The position numbers and the translations under genes were made by a program. The notes beneath the pieces were generated by a model that was given only the letters and a program-made list of their open reading frames with translations, searched no databases and was not told the DNA's origin. From Latrodectus hesperus (taxonomy: Eukaryota > Arthropoda > Arachnida > Araneae > Theridiidae), in NCBI GenBank assembly GCA_037975125.1, contig CM075852.1:10392814-10456813 (forward strand): DNA of 64,000 nt. Direction: 5' to 3'. Below, piece by piece: positions 10,513 through 22,155 of the stretch (its first letter is position 1; the number at the start of each line of letters is the position of its first letter).

Positions 10513-12380
10513 AAAAAAACTTTTATATTATTTAAATTTTGGTTGAATTAATTGCATATTTTTATTTATATACATGCTAATCAGATTAAATGCCGAATTG
10601 AAAAAATTTCCTAAAGCATTTATATACGTCAACAAAATTTCAGCCAGAAATTTCAGTACAATAGAATTTTTTGAAGTATAATATATTATTTTATTGCAAT
10701 TAATATCGAAAAAAAACCAGCAAGATCAAGACTGGCTTAGTGGCTAAATGCTGTTATTTGTATAAATAAATATCAAAAATAATTACGGAGAAATAACTTT
10801 ACTGCAATAAAGTACTATCTTATTATTAAAATAATATAATTATTACTATACATTTACCTAGTACAAAAGAGCACAATATTTTAAATATTATTCTTAACAA
10901 TCAGGGACTTTTTTAATTAAAATAAATGAGCTCTTACATAGTAATGATTTACATTTAAAAGTTGCTTTAAAATTTCAAAATAATCTTTAAAAAGATCAAA
11001 TGTTGATAAAAAGTATTTTTTAGGTATTATACTTTAGAATTTTAATATCTTTATAAAACCTTAATGGAGCAGTTGGTATATTATATTGATATAGCAATTG
11101 ATATATTATAATAATAAAAGTATAATGTTAATATCATTAAGAATAGAGAGATTTTTTAAGATATAAGTGAAATATATTTACAAATGTGTGTACATGCATA
11201 TACTTACATGTGTGTGAATATGTTTGTGTTCTGATCATCAATTAGTAAATTACGAGAAATCTTCCAGAATTTTCAGCTAATTAATAAAATGACTTTAATT
11301 ATAATATATAATAACAAAAATGCTGATAATTTTACCTATTCTAAGGTATAATATGAAGTAAATAAAGTAAAAATAAAATATTATATAATATGAGATCATA
11401 TTAAATAACACAGAGCGCTTATTCCATCATGTAATTTCAAATTATACATTATGATACATAGCAAAATTATGATACATAATAAAATTATGTATAATAATAA
11501 TATTATTATACATAATATAATTTCAAATTACATTATGGAATAACTGTGCTAAGTTTCTGTCATTAATTCCTTAATATTATTCCTTATTTAGTTACTTAGC
11601 TTTTAAGAAAACATACAGCATTTGTGTGTTTGTAATTTCTAAAAATATACTAATATTACAATAATAAAAATATACCAAAACTAACAAAAAGTACATCATC
11701 ATTAACTGAAGTAAAATAAAAGTATAAATTTTCATTAATAATGTGAAAAAAAGTGCAGATAAATCTACTCGTTTGAAATTAAATGAGAGTAATAAAAATG
11801 TATGAAAAATTTATTTACTTGTGTTAAGTTCAGAGTGCAGAATGATTACTGAATTTTCTTCAATGTGATTTTTTATTTAATTTAGTCACAGGTTAATTGC
11901 CTTACATTAAAAAAATGGTGTTTAATTTCTTATAAAATACATACTTATTTACATACGTACATATCAATAGAGATTTATATTATAACCCAAAATTTTGCCA
12001 GCAAGAATTAAAAAAATACGTTTCTCAACGTAGTGTTTAAAATAAATAATATATACACCAATGTAAGATATATAATATTTAAGTAAAATGTTTCGGTATT
12101 TTAATATTAGTTAAAATGTGAAATAAGATGTTCGATTTTTCAAATAAAAATATTTTTCATAAAAAATAAGAAAAGAAAAGAAAAAAATCGCTGGTGTTAC
12201 CACATGCAACCAAATGTCATTTGAACTTTTGATGTTTCTATATTTATCGTTCCTGTTTCAGTTAAAAATAACAACAAAAAATTAAATTTCAGTACTCACA
12301 TATTCAGTGAATGAAGTTAAACATTGACTTACCTTTTATAAGAAAACTGTATATGATGTTATCATAAATAATTATTTATA
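10513..12380. other. AT-rich non-coding DNA
   Basis: About 1.9 kb without recognisable coding or transposon text. A short direct and inverted cluster of attatgataca and ataattt words lies at about 11440-11540. Confidence 0.5.
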
Positions 12381-12570
12381 ATGATGGATAATTTTTGTCA
12401 TTTAACACTTCAGCTGAGCTCAAACCGGCGAAACACAACTGACTTCCCCCGTATATCAAATTTCTGTTTCTAAATCTGGCGTTTCTAAATTGCTTTTAGA
12501 TAAATAGTGCTGCCATCTAGTGTTGAAATACAATTTTACTTCTGTTGCAGAATTTTTAAAATGTTCTTTC
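12381..12570. other. GC-richer island in AT-rich DNA
   Basis: About 190 bp (around aaaccggcgaaacacaactgac and tgctgccatctagtg) stand out from the very AT-rich flanks. There is no long open frame. It is probably the end of an unrecognised repeat. Confidence 0.3.
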
Positions 12571-12801
12571 ATAAAAAAATATTAATTAATGCATTGAAAA
12601 TATATTTCCATTAGAACATCATGTTTGTTTATTAGTAATATTATCCAAAATTAACATGTTATTATTTCTTATATTATCAAATGAATCTACACTAATTATT
12701 TTTTGATGTTATAAAGATTTTATTTTCTGAACATTAAGGTTACATTCCCAAAATTTACTTCAAATAAAAAAATTCATTTTTGCTTAAAAATTTTGGGTTC
12801 T

Positions 12802-12880
12802 AATAAATATCGTTAAAAATCTTCTAAAAATTATTTAATAAAATTAAATAATTTTTAGAACATTTTTAACGATATTTATT
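12802..12880. repeat. Near-perfect palindrome, 38-bp arms
   Basis: The arms 12802-12839 and 12843-12880 are reverse complements with a single mismatch (12821 against 12861) and a 3-nt AAA loop. It could be a foldback element, a replication-induced palindrome or a hairpin in a transcript. It lies about 120 bp from the end of the non-LTR fragment at 12998. Confidence 0.9.
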
Positions 12881-12997
12881 CAATGTATCTTGTTTATATT
12901 TATTAATTTATTTATTAAATATTTACAAATTATAAAATTTATATGGTTTGGTGTCGTGTCCATTTGAAGTCAAGTCAAATCACTCCATATGCCGAAA

Positions 12998-13400
12998 TCA
13001 CAGCTTGACAACGTGTACAATTTTATAATTATAGAGAATTCCCTGAAAGGGAAATTCGTCAATTGCCTGTAAACTTCTTATGATGGCAGAGCAGCTAAAA
13101 ATATATTTTGGGGTGAGCTCCTCCTCAGGGCAGTTTTTACAGGATTTGTAAGATCTGGTGCCGTCTGTATTTACAGTCATTCCTAAGGAGTGTTGGGTAC
13201 TAAGTCTGGAAATAGTCCTAGTAATAATCCTGTCTCCATTGCTAACGCATAATTGAGGCTCCATTTTGATGCGTTTTTCTTTCAATTTGTATCCAGCAAT
13301 TGTATTTGCGTCTCTTATATATGGAATATATAGATCTCATTGGCATTGCATTTTTGTGCGTAGAACCCCTCGTGTGAAAAATAAATGGTGGCAACTACTT
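12998..13400 (-). pseudogene. Non-LTR retrotransposon RNase H / C-terminal fragment
   Basis: The minus-strand frame at 12998-13285 ends with a cysteine/histidine tail typical of Jockey-type non-LTR ORF2 C-termini: ISRLSTQH, then CKNCPEEELTPKYIF and CSAI. Upstream text (to about 13400) is consistent with the end of an RNase H domain but is shifted in frame. RT and endonuclease are absent. It is a 5'-truncated, decayed copy, not obviously the same family as the element at 1340-3034. Confidence 0.65.
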
Positions 13401-14135
13401 GAAAACACTGAGACACGATTTTTCGCCAACAGTAGAAAATTATGAGCCAAATACTATGCTTTTATTCTTATTCCATTTATGTTTGTTTATTTTTTAAAAT
13501 AAAACAATTGTTCAAGAGACATAATTTTTTTAACTCATAAGAGTTCAACTCTAATAGTTGTTTTTCAGCTTTATGACACAAAATGACGACAAATTTGGAT
13601 TCTACCATGGAAAAAAGAATATGCGTGGAAGTTTCTAACCGCGAAGAGTCATACGAGTTCACGAAGCATCTGACAGACGAGATCACGCCTACTCTGTCTT
13701 TCAAAACAAACAATATTTTCCAAATAAAGAAAACTATATAGAGAAGGGTTATTTTCACTTAAATTGCACACACCGAAATAAATTATTCTGTTGCGATATT
13801 TAGATGCTTTTTTTTTATTAATTTTGTGTATCACAATAAAGTAATTTTGGAGCGTTTGAATCCCCTGATTGATTAAACTTTCACCGAGATAAATACTTGA
13901 ATATAATAATAAACATGCATTTTTAATTAAAAGCTTTAATATTCTTACATTTAGAATTAGGAAAAAATGACATTTTTTCTCTTTCTTTATTAATATTTAC
14001 ATTGACAAAGTTTACTACCCATGATATTCTTCTAATTTTATACAACGGTACAACGGCATTTGTTGTTTCATGCTGTGACGTTACAAAACAATCTAAGAAA
14101 GGAAAAAAAATAGTTATAACAATAACTTTATTTAA
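13400..14135. other. No gene recognised
   Basis: Several open frames of 60-120 codons overlap on both strands here, but none has recognisable motifs. One acceptor-like site (gtttttcag at about 13569) precedes a short open stretch, but no good donor follows. The right part probably belongs to the 3' flank of the transposase at 14140. Confidence 0.4.
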
Positions 14136-14139
14136 GATA

Positions 14140-15305
14140 TTCAAACTTCTCACCGTCAGCTGCAATGTACATTTGGATCCTCGTTTGAAGATCACGTTGC
14201 ACACGTTGGAGCATACTATGTGACACGTTGGAATACGCGACCGTAATGCGTCGTTTAAGGTCCTGCAATTTTTGTGGAGGGGTCGCATACACCTGCTGTT
14301 TCAAGTATCCCCACAGGAAAAAGTCCAGTGGAATCAGATCAGGAGAACGTGGAGGCCACTCTTCGAAACCGCCATACCCTATTTATTATCTGTATTTGGT
14401 TGCCAAATTCCTTGAGGAGGTACTGCTTCACTGGAAATGTTTTGTGAGCAGGCGCGCCATCATGTTGAAACCATAGATTCTTAAAATTAAACAACGGCAG
14501 GTTCACCACAAAATTGGGTATTACCTTCTGTAGCAATTGTAAACATCGTGCACCCGTTAACGTGCCATTGTAAAATATTGGGCCTATCAGCTTGTTATTG
14601 TAAATTGTGCACCAAATGTTAATAGCATACCGCATTTGATGTCGAACGTCGACGAAAGATTTAGGATTTTCCAGCTCCCAGTAATGGGTGCTTTGCCTAA
14701 TGTACATGCCATTCCATGAAAAGCATGCCTCATCCGTCCACATTATATCTGTCAAAAACGTTGGCCGAACGTCGACGAAAGATTTAGGATTTTCCTGTGC
14801 CCAGTAATGGGTGCTTTGCCTAATGTACATGCCATTCTGTGAAAAGCATGCCTCACCCGTCCACATTATATGTGCCAAGAATGTTGGCTGGACCTGTATC
14901 TGATTAATGACGAAGTTGCACCATACATAGCGTCGCTCGGGATCACAGTCCACTAAAACCTTTTCAGGGGTTGGTCGGTATGGATAAGCACATGATTCGC
15001 TTAGAATTTTCCAAACCTGACTTTTGGAAAGACCACAGTGTTGACTGATCTCTCTTACGCTGCATTTCGGATATGCAAGGGCATATGCTAATACCTCATC
15101 CGGTTGAACTTGCCGTCCTACCTTAGCTGGTCTGCCAGCTCGAGATCGACTAAAATTATTTGACGCTACCTGTCTCTCTTAAGCGTTTTACAACAGTTAA
15201 GATGGTTTGATAAAAAGGATGCGGGCCTGAAGGCAAACGTTGGCGGTACAACCTTGCTGCTGATCGTTTTTGCGTCGACATTCACCGTACAGTAAAACCA
15301 TCACA
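14140..15305 (-). pseudogene. Tc1/mariner-superfamily transposase with internal duplication
   Basis: Read from about 15305 downward, the remnant starts with a helix-turn-helix region (VKRLRETGSV, GRPAKVGRQ, REISQHCGLSKSQVWKIL). The RYVWC block and the first catalytic-Asp block follow; the latter is present twice because of a 123-bp tandem duplication (14643-14888). The upstream copy reads WTGEACFS and the downstream copy WTDEACFS. LWFQHDGAPAHKT, carrying the second Asp, follows near 14475, then EWPPRSPDLIPLDFFLWG near 14350 and a C-terminus ending at about 14140. Single-base shifts occur near 14953 and 14378. This is DDE-type cut-and-paste transposase text; the copy is inactive. Terminal inverted repeats were not identified. 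Confidence 0.85.
14643..14888 (-). repeat. In-frame 123-bp tandem duplication inside the transposase
   Basis: Copies at 14643-14765 and 14766-14888 are each 123 bp (41 codons) and differ at a small number of positions, for example tccagctccc against tcctgtgccc. The unit covers the first catalytic-Asp block and the NPKSFVDVR end. Confidence 0.95.
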
Positions 15306-15489
15306 ATACTGAGCCTTGGAATACTCAGCCTTGAACATGAGCATCAACATACTACAGCCCCAAGAGGATGTCTCTTTTATAACTGTCTCAGGTGAACAGG
15401 CGTGACGTTTCTTACGTAATTATTTTTAATACTTTCGTTCTTTCCATTCCTTTTCGAAATTAAAGTGATAAATGTAATCACGAAAATTT

Positions 15490-15532
15490 AAATCGTTTTC
15501 TTTCACCGCGTAGCGGTGAAAGAAAACGATTT
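15490..15532. repeat. Perfect hairpin, 20-bp arms
   Basis: The arms 15490-15509 and 15513-15532 are exact reverse complements around a 3-nt loop (gta). The core (tttcaccgc / gcggtgaaa) is GC-richer than the surroundings. It lies about 185 bp upstream of the transposase remnant. It could be a duplicated terminal repeat of that element or an independent foldback. Confidence 0.9.
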
Positions 15533-15539
15533 TTTGTCT

Positions 15540-16290
15540 TTTCAAATATGCACACGTACGATGTGCCATGTCATAGCACGAAACAACAAATGCGCGTTTT
15601 AACCGTTGTATTCTTCACATTAATGCCTACAAGATATCTTTTCGTTCTAAATCGAGGTTGCTTTACAACTTTGTAAATCACTTTTTTTACCCATCTCATT
15701 CCGTTTTCGAGATACGAGTGCTAACTCCACAGTTTTCCACCAGGTGGTGCAATAGGTGGTTTCATTCACTAGCGCATGGGTACTTTACTATACCTAGACA
15801 CCACTTTTATGAATATAGCAGCAGCTGTTCCGAAATTAAGAGGGTAGCAAGGGACTTTGGTGGAATTACTGTATAACTTGGATTATATCATGTAAAGATA
15901 TTTCTCATTTGTGTTAATTTATTCAATAATAGAAAAATATAGATTAAATATACTAACTCTTTAGTGAATTTCGTTGTATAATTTAATTACTTATGCAAAT
16001 TAAAACATTTTTTCGGATACAGCAATTAAAAAGGCAAAATAACTTGGAATTTATTTTTATATAAGTTTTAAGGGGGACTATTTAAATACTTTAGAAATTA
16101 TGTCAATAGTTTCAGGATAGAAATACTTTTATTTTTTACAGTACTCACAAAACAAATTAGCATTAAAACAAGCATTACAGTTATGTAGGGAGAGGTGGGT
16201 CATTTGTTGCCGATGTTCATAGAGTCTTAACCCTCACTGAAGATTTCCACTGCAGAGTAGTAGAGGGCTCTCTTCAGATGTTGAGAGAGG
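15540..16290. other. Unassigned transposon flank and possible LTR body
   Basis: The segment at 15655-15890 is GC-richer and probably belongs to a transposon (ccatctcattccg, cgagatacgag, ccaccaggtggtgc), perhaps the 5' part of the neighbouring transposase element. The stretch from about 16290 down to 16180 may be the start of a Gypsy LTR. No gene is seen. Confidence 0.35.
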
Positions 16291-16299
16291 GGTGCTACA
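16170..16299 (-). repeat. Possible 3' LTR start of a Gypsy element
   Basis: On the minus strand a purine-rich tract (agagggggaga, 16302-16312) directly precedes tgtagcacccctctc, which begins at 16299. A polypurine tract followed by TGTAG is the usual junction between the internal region and the 3' LTR. The lower end of the LTR could not be placed. Confidence 0.4.
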
Positions 16300-17340
16300 A
16301 TCTCCCCCTCTGTCTTCGCCGACGTCCCATTAAGGTGACAAGATTGAAATAGTCAGTTCTTGCATCTATTTGGGAAAAGGATTTCGGTTTTGATGTTCGA
16401 CCTCATTTACGAATCACATTATGTGGTAATGAGTGAGCCAATGTTTTGAATACAAGGACGTATAGCTGAGGTATGTCAAGTTCCTAACAAAATAGAAATA
16501 TCATTAGGAATAGCTACTTCATGATTAGTTAGAAAACGCTGCGTTAAGATGATGTATGGATATATGTCGACGAGGTAAAAATTTTGATGATTTTCCTTTC
16601 AGCTTGTTACTCACAGGGTGTGAGCTTCACCATATTTTATCACCAGCAGAACAAAATAGTAGTCTTCTCTTCTTATTGTAATAGCTTTTTCTTTTGCCCT
16701 GCTTCTTTACGACACGTTTTTGTAGTTCGTTCGTCATAGGTGCAAACTTTTTGAGGTACAGTGTGTGATTTCTGGAACGAAATTGTCACTTTCCACTACA
16801 GTTTTGAAGTCTTCTACGACATCATCTACAGTTCTTAACTCTCTACCAAGTTGTAGAAATGCAGTATCACATAGGGATGTATTCATGGCGAAACGAATCA
16901 TCACCAATTTCGAATGCCAATCAACATAGTCGTCTCCAAGAATGATTGCGAGACAAGGTTTTAGATCACTACTTATAATTCTACTGCATTTGCCTGAGAA
17001 TAATGTACTGGGATCAAATTTTGACTAATGTTGAGGGTACAACATATTTGTTAAATAACAGAACTTATGAACTATGGTCCATTACTGTTACTGATTCGAC
17101 GAGGTATACCATGTCTCTTGAGCCTCTTCTTCATTCAAGGTTGTGGCACAATTCCTTGCAGTTGCTTGGGCAAGGGGAAACTATTCTACCCATCGAGTAG
17201 CACTATCTCCAACAAACACCACGCGCGTTTATAAACTTATATTTCTTCAGAGAAGATTTAAAAAATACCATTATATCTTTTATGGCGATCTAGGACTATT
17301 CCTGTTGTACATAAAAGGTGCATTTTAAGAAGAGTTCCAT
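16300..17340 (-). pseudogene. Ty3/Gypsy integrase remnant
   Basis: Reading downward from about 17240, the text follows the Gypsy integrase core: SATRWVE, then FPLAQATARNCATTLNEE, a decayed DNGPQF site near 17075, then DDYVDWHSKL, RFAMNTS and LGRELRT near 16900. The C-terminal part has a KKKLLQ-type basic stretch, a GDK/HPVS block and a LPRR segment near 16600, followed by Arg/Gly-rich text ahead of the polypurine tract. Frameshifts and stops are frequent. Reverse transcriptase and protease were not recognised upstream. Confidence 0.7.
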
Positions 17341-17394
17341 TCACTTTGGCATTTTTTTAATACTATAAGTTTCATTAGAATGAGTTTTTATTTC

Positions 17395-17880
17395 ATACTA
17401 ACGTTAACAAGGGTTGTTAATCTTCAGAATTTCTGAAAAATTTTTTCGAGGAAAGCCCAACACTATATTTATGAAATCCACCTATCGCGAATGACGCTGC
17501 ATCATCCAATAATGCAAAAAAGAAACCCTGGACGCCAAACGTTACAAGAGAGGCGAGCTAGCTAAGTATTTTTAAAATAAAGGGTCAAAAGGTTGAGGGT
17601 AGAAATATTTTTATTAACTATAAAGTGATTGTTTGTTTCGTTCCAGTTAAGATCATGGCTACATCACTCTTATAACAATTCTCATTGGTTTAAAATATCC
17701 ATGACATCAGTTAACGTTTCAACTACGTCACATCTTATAGAAACTATGTGTCGTAAATCCAACTTGTCGATGAATTTATTGCCTGCCTTCAAATCGCACT
17801 CTTCGAGCGGCAGCAAGATTTTGTTAAAACAAGGCAATTGTATAAAAATTTCTTCAAATGTTTCTGTAACATAGCTATTT
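17395..17880 (-). pseudogene. Unrecognised coding-like frames, possibly transposon
   Basis: Two minus-strand stretches look more coding-like than the surroundings. One runs from about 17876 to 17680, with text such as LPCFNKILLPLEECDLKAG and LDLRHIVSIRC. The second is at about 17550-17415, with GFFFALLDDAASFAIGGF and SSKKFFRN. They are separated by stops. I cannot assign a family. Their position upstream of the Gypsy integrase on the same strand suggests part of the same or another transposon. Confidence 0.35.
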
Positions 17881-19335
17881 GGTTAAAATAGTATAATTAG
17901 AATTTTAATACACAATTTATTTATATTATTGGATTATTCATTAATATAGTTAAACTATTTGGCGATAAAGTAACTTTTCATTTCATTTGAATTAATAAAC
18001 AAACTACGTATGGAAGTTAATTTTTCTTTCTCTCTACTGTTTGCATCAATTATTATTAATTTTGTCTTAAATGATCATATTACGTGTTATGTTAAAAATT
18101 ATGAACATTATTTTCCTTATATGTTTGATACATTTAAATTTAAAGAATAAAAATGATTTGAAAATAAGATTTACAAATACCAAAAGCTTTTCAATCAGGA
18201 AAATTATTTCAATTTTTTTATAAAGAAATACATTATCTACGAAAGCTAATCTGTACAATCATCAATAAACTTTGAAATTGGCAAACTACATATTCTATGG
18301 AAATTAATAAATTCTGAAAATTTTATATTATTTAAAGAATTTATAACAGATTTAAATACTGAGACATTCTATGCATTATACCATGCTGCAAATTACAAAT
18401 TTAAGTATTGTTATTGGCTTTGAAAAAGAAGTGGATTTAGTATAATTGATCCTGAATCATCGATGGAGTGTATATATAAGATATGAATATTACTGCTCTA
18501 ATTTAAATTACTTCCACAACCACAAGCTATTTAGAAGATAGAGGAAGCGTGGCACAACATATAGTACAATCTTTGCACAGGGCGCTGCATTTACATTTCT
18601 TCCTCCAGGGGTTATACCTACTATACAATAAAATATGTTTTAAAATATTTTGCTACTCTGTCACCTTAAAAAAATGAAAAAGTGTGCATGATATAAAACT
18701 GATTCTTTTAAGATATGGATTTTTCATTGCTAGGTATAAGTTCCCTTTCTGCATCAGAAAGACGTTAAATTCCATGTTAACGTTACTTCAATGCAATAAA
18801 ATATAATATAACCAGAATCATTTATTGAATAATTTATCAATACAATGGAACTCGTTAAATATTTGCAAACGACCCCTTAAGCAAATTTGGCATAAAAATT
18901 TTATTTTCAATTTTTATGTCAAAATTAGCAATTATTTTTAGAACGAAATGGCTAATAATAATAAACCATAACAAACGTCCATTTTCAACATAGCGTACAA
19001 ATTTATGAACTACTGAACAAAAAGCTAGGGCGTTGAATAGCACTGTTTAAACCAATAAAAGGATATTGAGCTTGAGGACTGATCTTGCACCTGGAGAATA
19101 GTTTTTTGACTGATACTTTATTGGCAATATTAGGCTATATGAGATCAAAATGGCATTTGTTTGGCATAAAAAATGCATCTTACAGAATATTTGGGTACAA
19201 AAGAAAAAAAAACAGTTTGTGCGTATAAGAAAAACAAATAAAAAAGGTATTTCTTTAAAAGGAAATCGTTTCAAGTATGGTTTACTTAGAAGGTAAGAAG
19301 CGCTAGGACACCTTTGAGGAACCAAGTCAATTAGA
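17881..19335. other. AT-rich non-coding DNA
   Basis: No recognisable gene. Short open frames at 18067-18258, 18855-19043 and 19047-19325 show no family motifs. Confidence 0.45.
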
Positions 19336-19339
19336 CTAT

Positions 19340-20300
19340 TAATGGGGTATTCTATCCTAATCCTCTAAAAGAGCTCTTGCAGTTTTTGGAGAATTTGTGG
19401 GGGCGGTAGGCGTCTAGCAACTCATCTGAATAAAGTGCGGCTAACACACAAATATATGGAAAACACTCTGACCAATATCTGTATGATTCCTTCCTCCAAA
19501 AGGAAATCATTCACCAAGTTAGCATGATGTAGCCTTCAATTGTCGTTCATTAACATGTAGTTATTTCCAATTGCTGTAACGCGTAAGGAACTTCAATAAA
19601 TCTGAGAATATATCATCCTTATTTCGATGACCAGTCAGTTTCATTTATAATGATATGGAGATCGATGCTCACCATCAATTGAGATGCCAGCATAAATTAT
19701 CACTTCTCCACCGCCAAATCTGATAGTTTTGAGCATGAATTTAGGACTATATGTAGGGCCACATTTTCTCTAGATTAAAACACACCTCTATTATCAGGAG
19801 GGAAAAAACGGGACACGCTTTACAAAAAAGAACACAGCGCTATTCATTTCTCCACCAACTCACCTGCTCTGTTGCCCATTCCCTGCGGACTGTCGGTGCC
19901 TTGTTGATAACGTGACATACACCATTGGTCGGCGAGCATATAGTCTTACAGCGTGAAGGCGGTCTCTTTTAGTTTGTGTCTAAACTGTGGTACCATTAGC
20001 TAAAGAAGGTGATTTTGGAGGAGAATGGTATTCATATTTCCGTGTCTTAGAGCCGTTGGAGTTAAATAATGGTCTCCATTGACCACCAAGGAACGTCTAA
20101 GGTCTTGCTAAGATCTTCGGTCTACGTTTCCATTCTCCATAAGACTGTCCCAGATCTAAGAAATCACACTTTGTGAAATTCCAATGACTCCTGAATTCAT
20201 GGACTACACAGTTTGCAGATAATTACAGAATTTCGGCCAATTTAAACAATAATATTGCAATATTGTAAAATGCAATCCCACATTGCTTAAACTCAACTTC
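19340..20300 (-). pseudogene. Tc1-like transposase remnant
   Basis: Reading downward from about 20050, ordered fragments of a Tc1-family transposase are present in shifting frames: an ARRPMV-like linker near 19940, WATE plus a W-R-N-E block near 19870, FPPDNRGVF near 19790, FGGGEVIIYAGISIDGEH near 19715-19665, MLMNDN (second catalytic Asp, with the usual MDDN altered) near 19555 and ANLVNDFLLEEGI near 19510. The NPIEH motif expected next is lost, but ARRLPPPQILQKLQEL remains at about 19410. Multiple stops and shifts make it dead. Terminal inverted repeats were not defined. Confidence 0.75.
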
Positions 20301-20985
20301 GATAAGACATGATAGCCCTTCCTTTTTCTTACGCATGCAATAACAACTTTCTTACCATTTTCTCTTTTATAGTTCAAAAGTAAATTCTTTGATAAAACTT
20401 ATTATAAATCCTGTTTATACATGCTGTAGATGTCATTATCACCATTTGTATTGCAAACATCCAATGAAAAGCGAATTATCTGCATATTAGCATGTTTTAT
20501 CATTCATTAAACTTAAACCTGCATGTTTGCCTTCTGATCGAGTAATTTTCCGGTTCAGAAAATAGATGAATTAATAAAATTATTGTTTATATTTTTTACT
20601 CTAACTCTGTGGCATACAATTAAGAAAGAAAGCAAAGTTTACACTTTGAATAAAGTTCGATTTACACGTCATAAGTTAAGAAAGACAGCGAGAAAAGGTT
20701 AACATAGAAGAGCTCTGAAAAGTCGGCCTAATGAAGTCAGAAGGGGTGGTCGAGTCTATGATAACCCGACGTTTTCACGAACGCCTGGTTATCTTTTTGT
20801 GTGGAATGGGTTTAAGAATATACCTTATGAAGATATAGAACCTTTACTAAATAAAAGGTGAATTAATGTATACTTTGCGTACAATAATTTTAAAAGAAAA
20901 AATTTTTATCATGGCAAAAAGTGCCTATATGATAAAAATTAACTAGCGGACAGCAAAAATGTGTTACTTTTTTCAATGAAATACG
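20301..20985. other. Spacer, possibly containing the 3' end of the Tigger element
   Basis: No gene is seen. The stretch at about 20748-20790 (tcgagtctatgataacccgac, then cgcctggttatc) resembles a Tigger-type terminal inverted repeat, but I could not match it with confidence to the other end near 26.1 kb. Confidence 0.35.
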
Positions 20986-20989
20986 TTAT

Positions 20990-21868
20990 ATCATGCTGTC
21001 TTCAGCATTGCACTCAGCGTCTTACTGCTTCATCACGAAGACGAAGAAAGAATGTCAAGTCCATTACCACTACCTCTTTCTCAAAATACTGAAAGGCGTT
21101 TTCGATAGCCTTTAGTTTCCTCACTATATGATATTTAGGAATATGTACGGTGGAGTCGTCTACGTCTTCATCATTTCCGGCCATTTATTCATTAACTGTA
21201 ACAGCAACAGGAATTTCATCATAAGATATGGCTTGCTTGAAATCATTCGGGAACCACTGTTTGACGACATTTTCATCGGCTTCTGAATATCCAGAAACTT
21301 TTTTTCAGGAGGTCAAGTAAGTTTACATTTTTTGCTTGATCATGTTCAACAAATTCATTTCCATCGTTATCAAGGAGTTGTCTCAGGAACAAACTAGTGT
21401 TAATGACTCTAATTCGTTACAGGCGTCCGCCACACATACAACAAGTTAATTTTCTTTAAGTTCTGAATAATACTTTGACCATCGTCATCTGCAGAAAGAG
21501 AAGATAATAGCTTTCCACCAATATCTTCTCTTAAAACTAACCCAAACTACTTGATCCATTGGCTGACAAAATGCTGTGACATTGAGTGGTAAAAATATTC
21601 TTCTTCGTAGGTCCACATTTTTTAATTTTTCAATGTCTGGGTGCTAAGACGCTTTGTCCAAAACCAGATTTCCTTTGTAGGTTTTTAGATTTATAAAGCT
21701 GCTCAAGCGATGGAACAAATACTTCATGGAACAATTTTTTAAAAAGTGCACAACTTATCCAAGCGCGTGACTGGTTCCGGTACCAAACAAAAAGCTTATC
21801 CACTTCAATGCGATTGAACTTGCTTAGTTTTTTTTGATTTTCCTATGAGACTTCAGTTTTAATTTGTT
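20990..21868 (-). pseudogene. Tigger/pogo transposase, C-terminal half
   Basis: Directly below the insertion site the text reads as a CENP-B-type second DNA-binding domain (FNRIEVDKLFVWY, about 21830-21790). A deletion follows, then the second half of the DDE domain: a VPSLEQLY-like helix, LVLDKA (in place of the usual LVLDNA), HPDIEKLK, FLPLNVTAFCQPMDQVV and FKRRYWWKAI. ADACNELESL corresponds to the family's AWNE segment near 21430. The acidic C-terminus runs to about 20990. Part of the catalytic domain, including the first Asp, is missing. Confidence 0.7.
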
Positions 21869-21881
21869 CTCACCTTCTGCA
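21869..21881 (+). repeat. 13-bp target-site duplication, left copy
   Basis: CTCACCTTCTGCA occurs exactly here and at 25601-25613. It marks the left boundary of the non-LTR element. Confidence 0.85.
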
Positions 21882-22155
21882 ATAGGGGGCAGTCCCATAG
21901 AGTACTGTCATCCTAAGCGATTTTGTGATTTATACCCGAAGAACGGCCCAGAGTCTATTCGGGCAGGCAAACTAGTCTTTTGCGTTTTTTACGCTACTTT
22001 GAGTTCGTAAAAATCACTTACAGTACTATTTTCAAACCAACCAGCACCTCCACGTGGTGCCCCCTGAAAACGTCAAACTAGGTTGACGGCTAACGCTGGC
22101 GGTTGGAACTTTTCCTTTCTTCTCTTTTTTGCTATTTTTAGGTACATTGGTTACA

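Noticed and set aside
13545..13640. Third exon of the plus-strand host gene
   Set aside because: The acceptor is good and the phase fits, but the frame closes soon and no acceptable GT donor precedes the stop.
14002..14476. Plus-strand open frames
   Set aside because: Antisense to the C-terminus of the minus-strand transposase or its flank.
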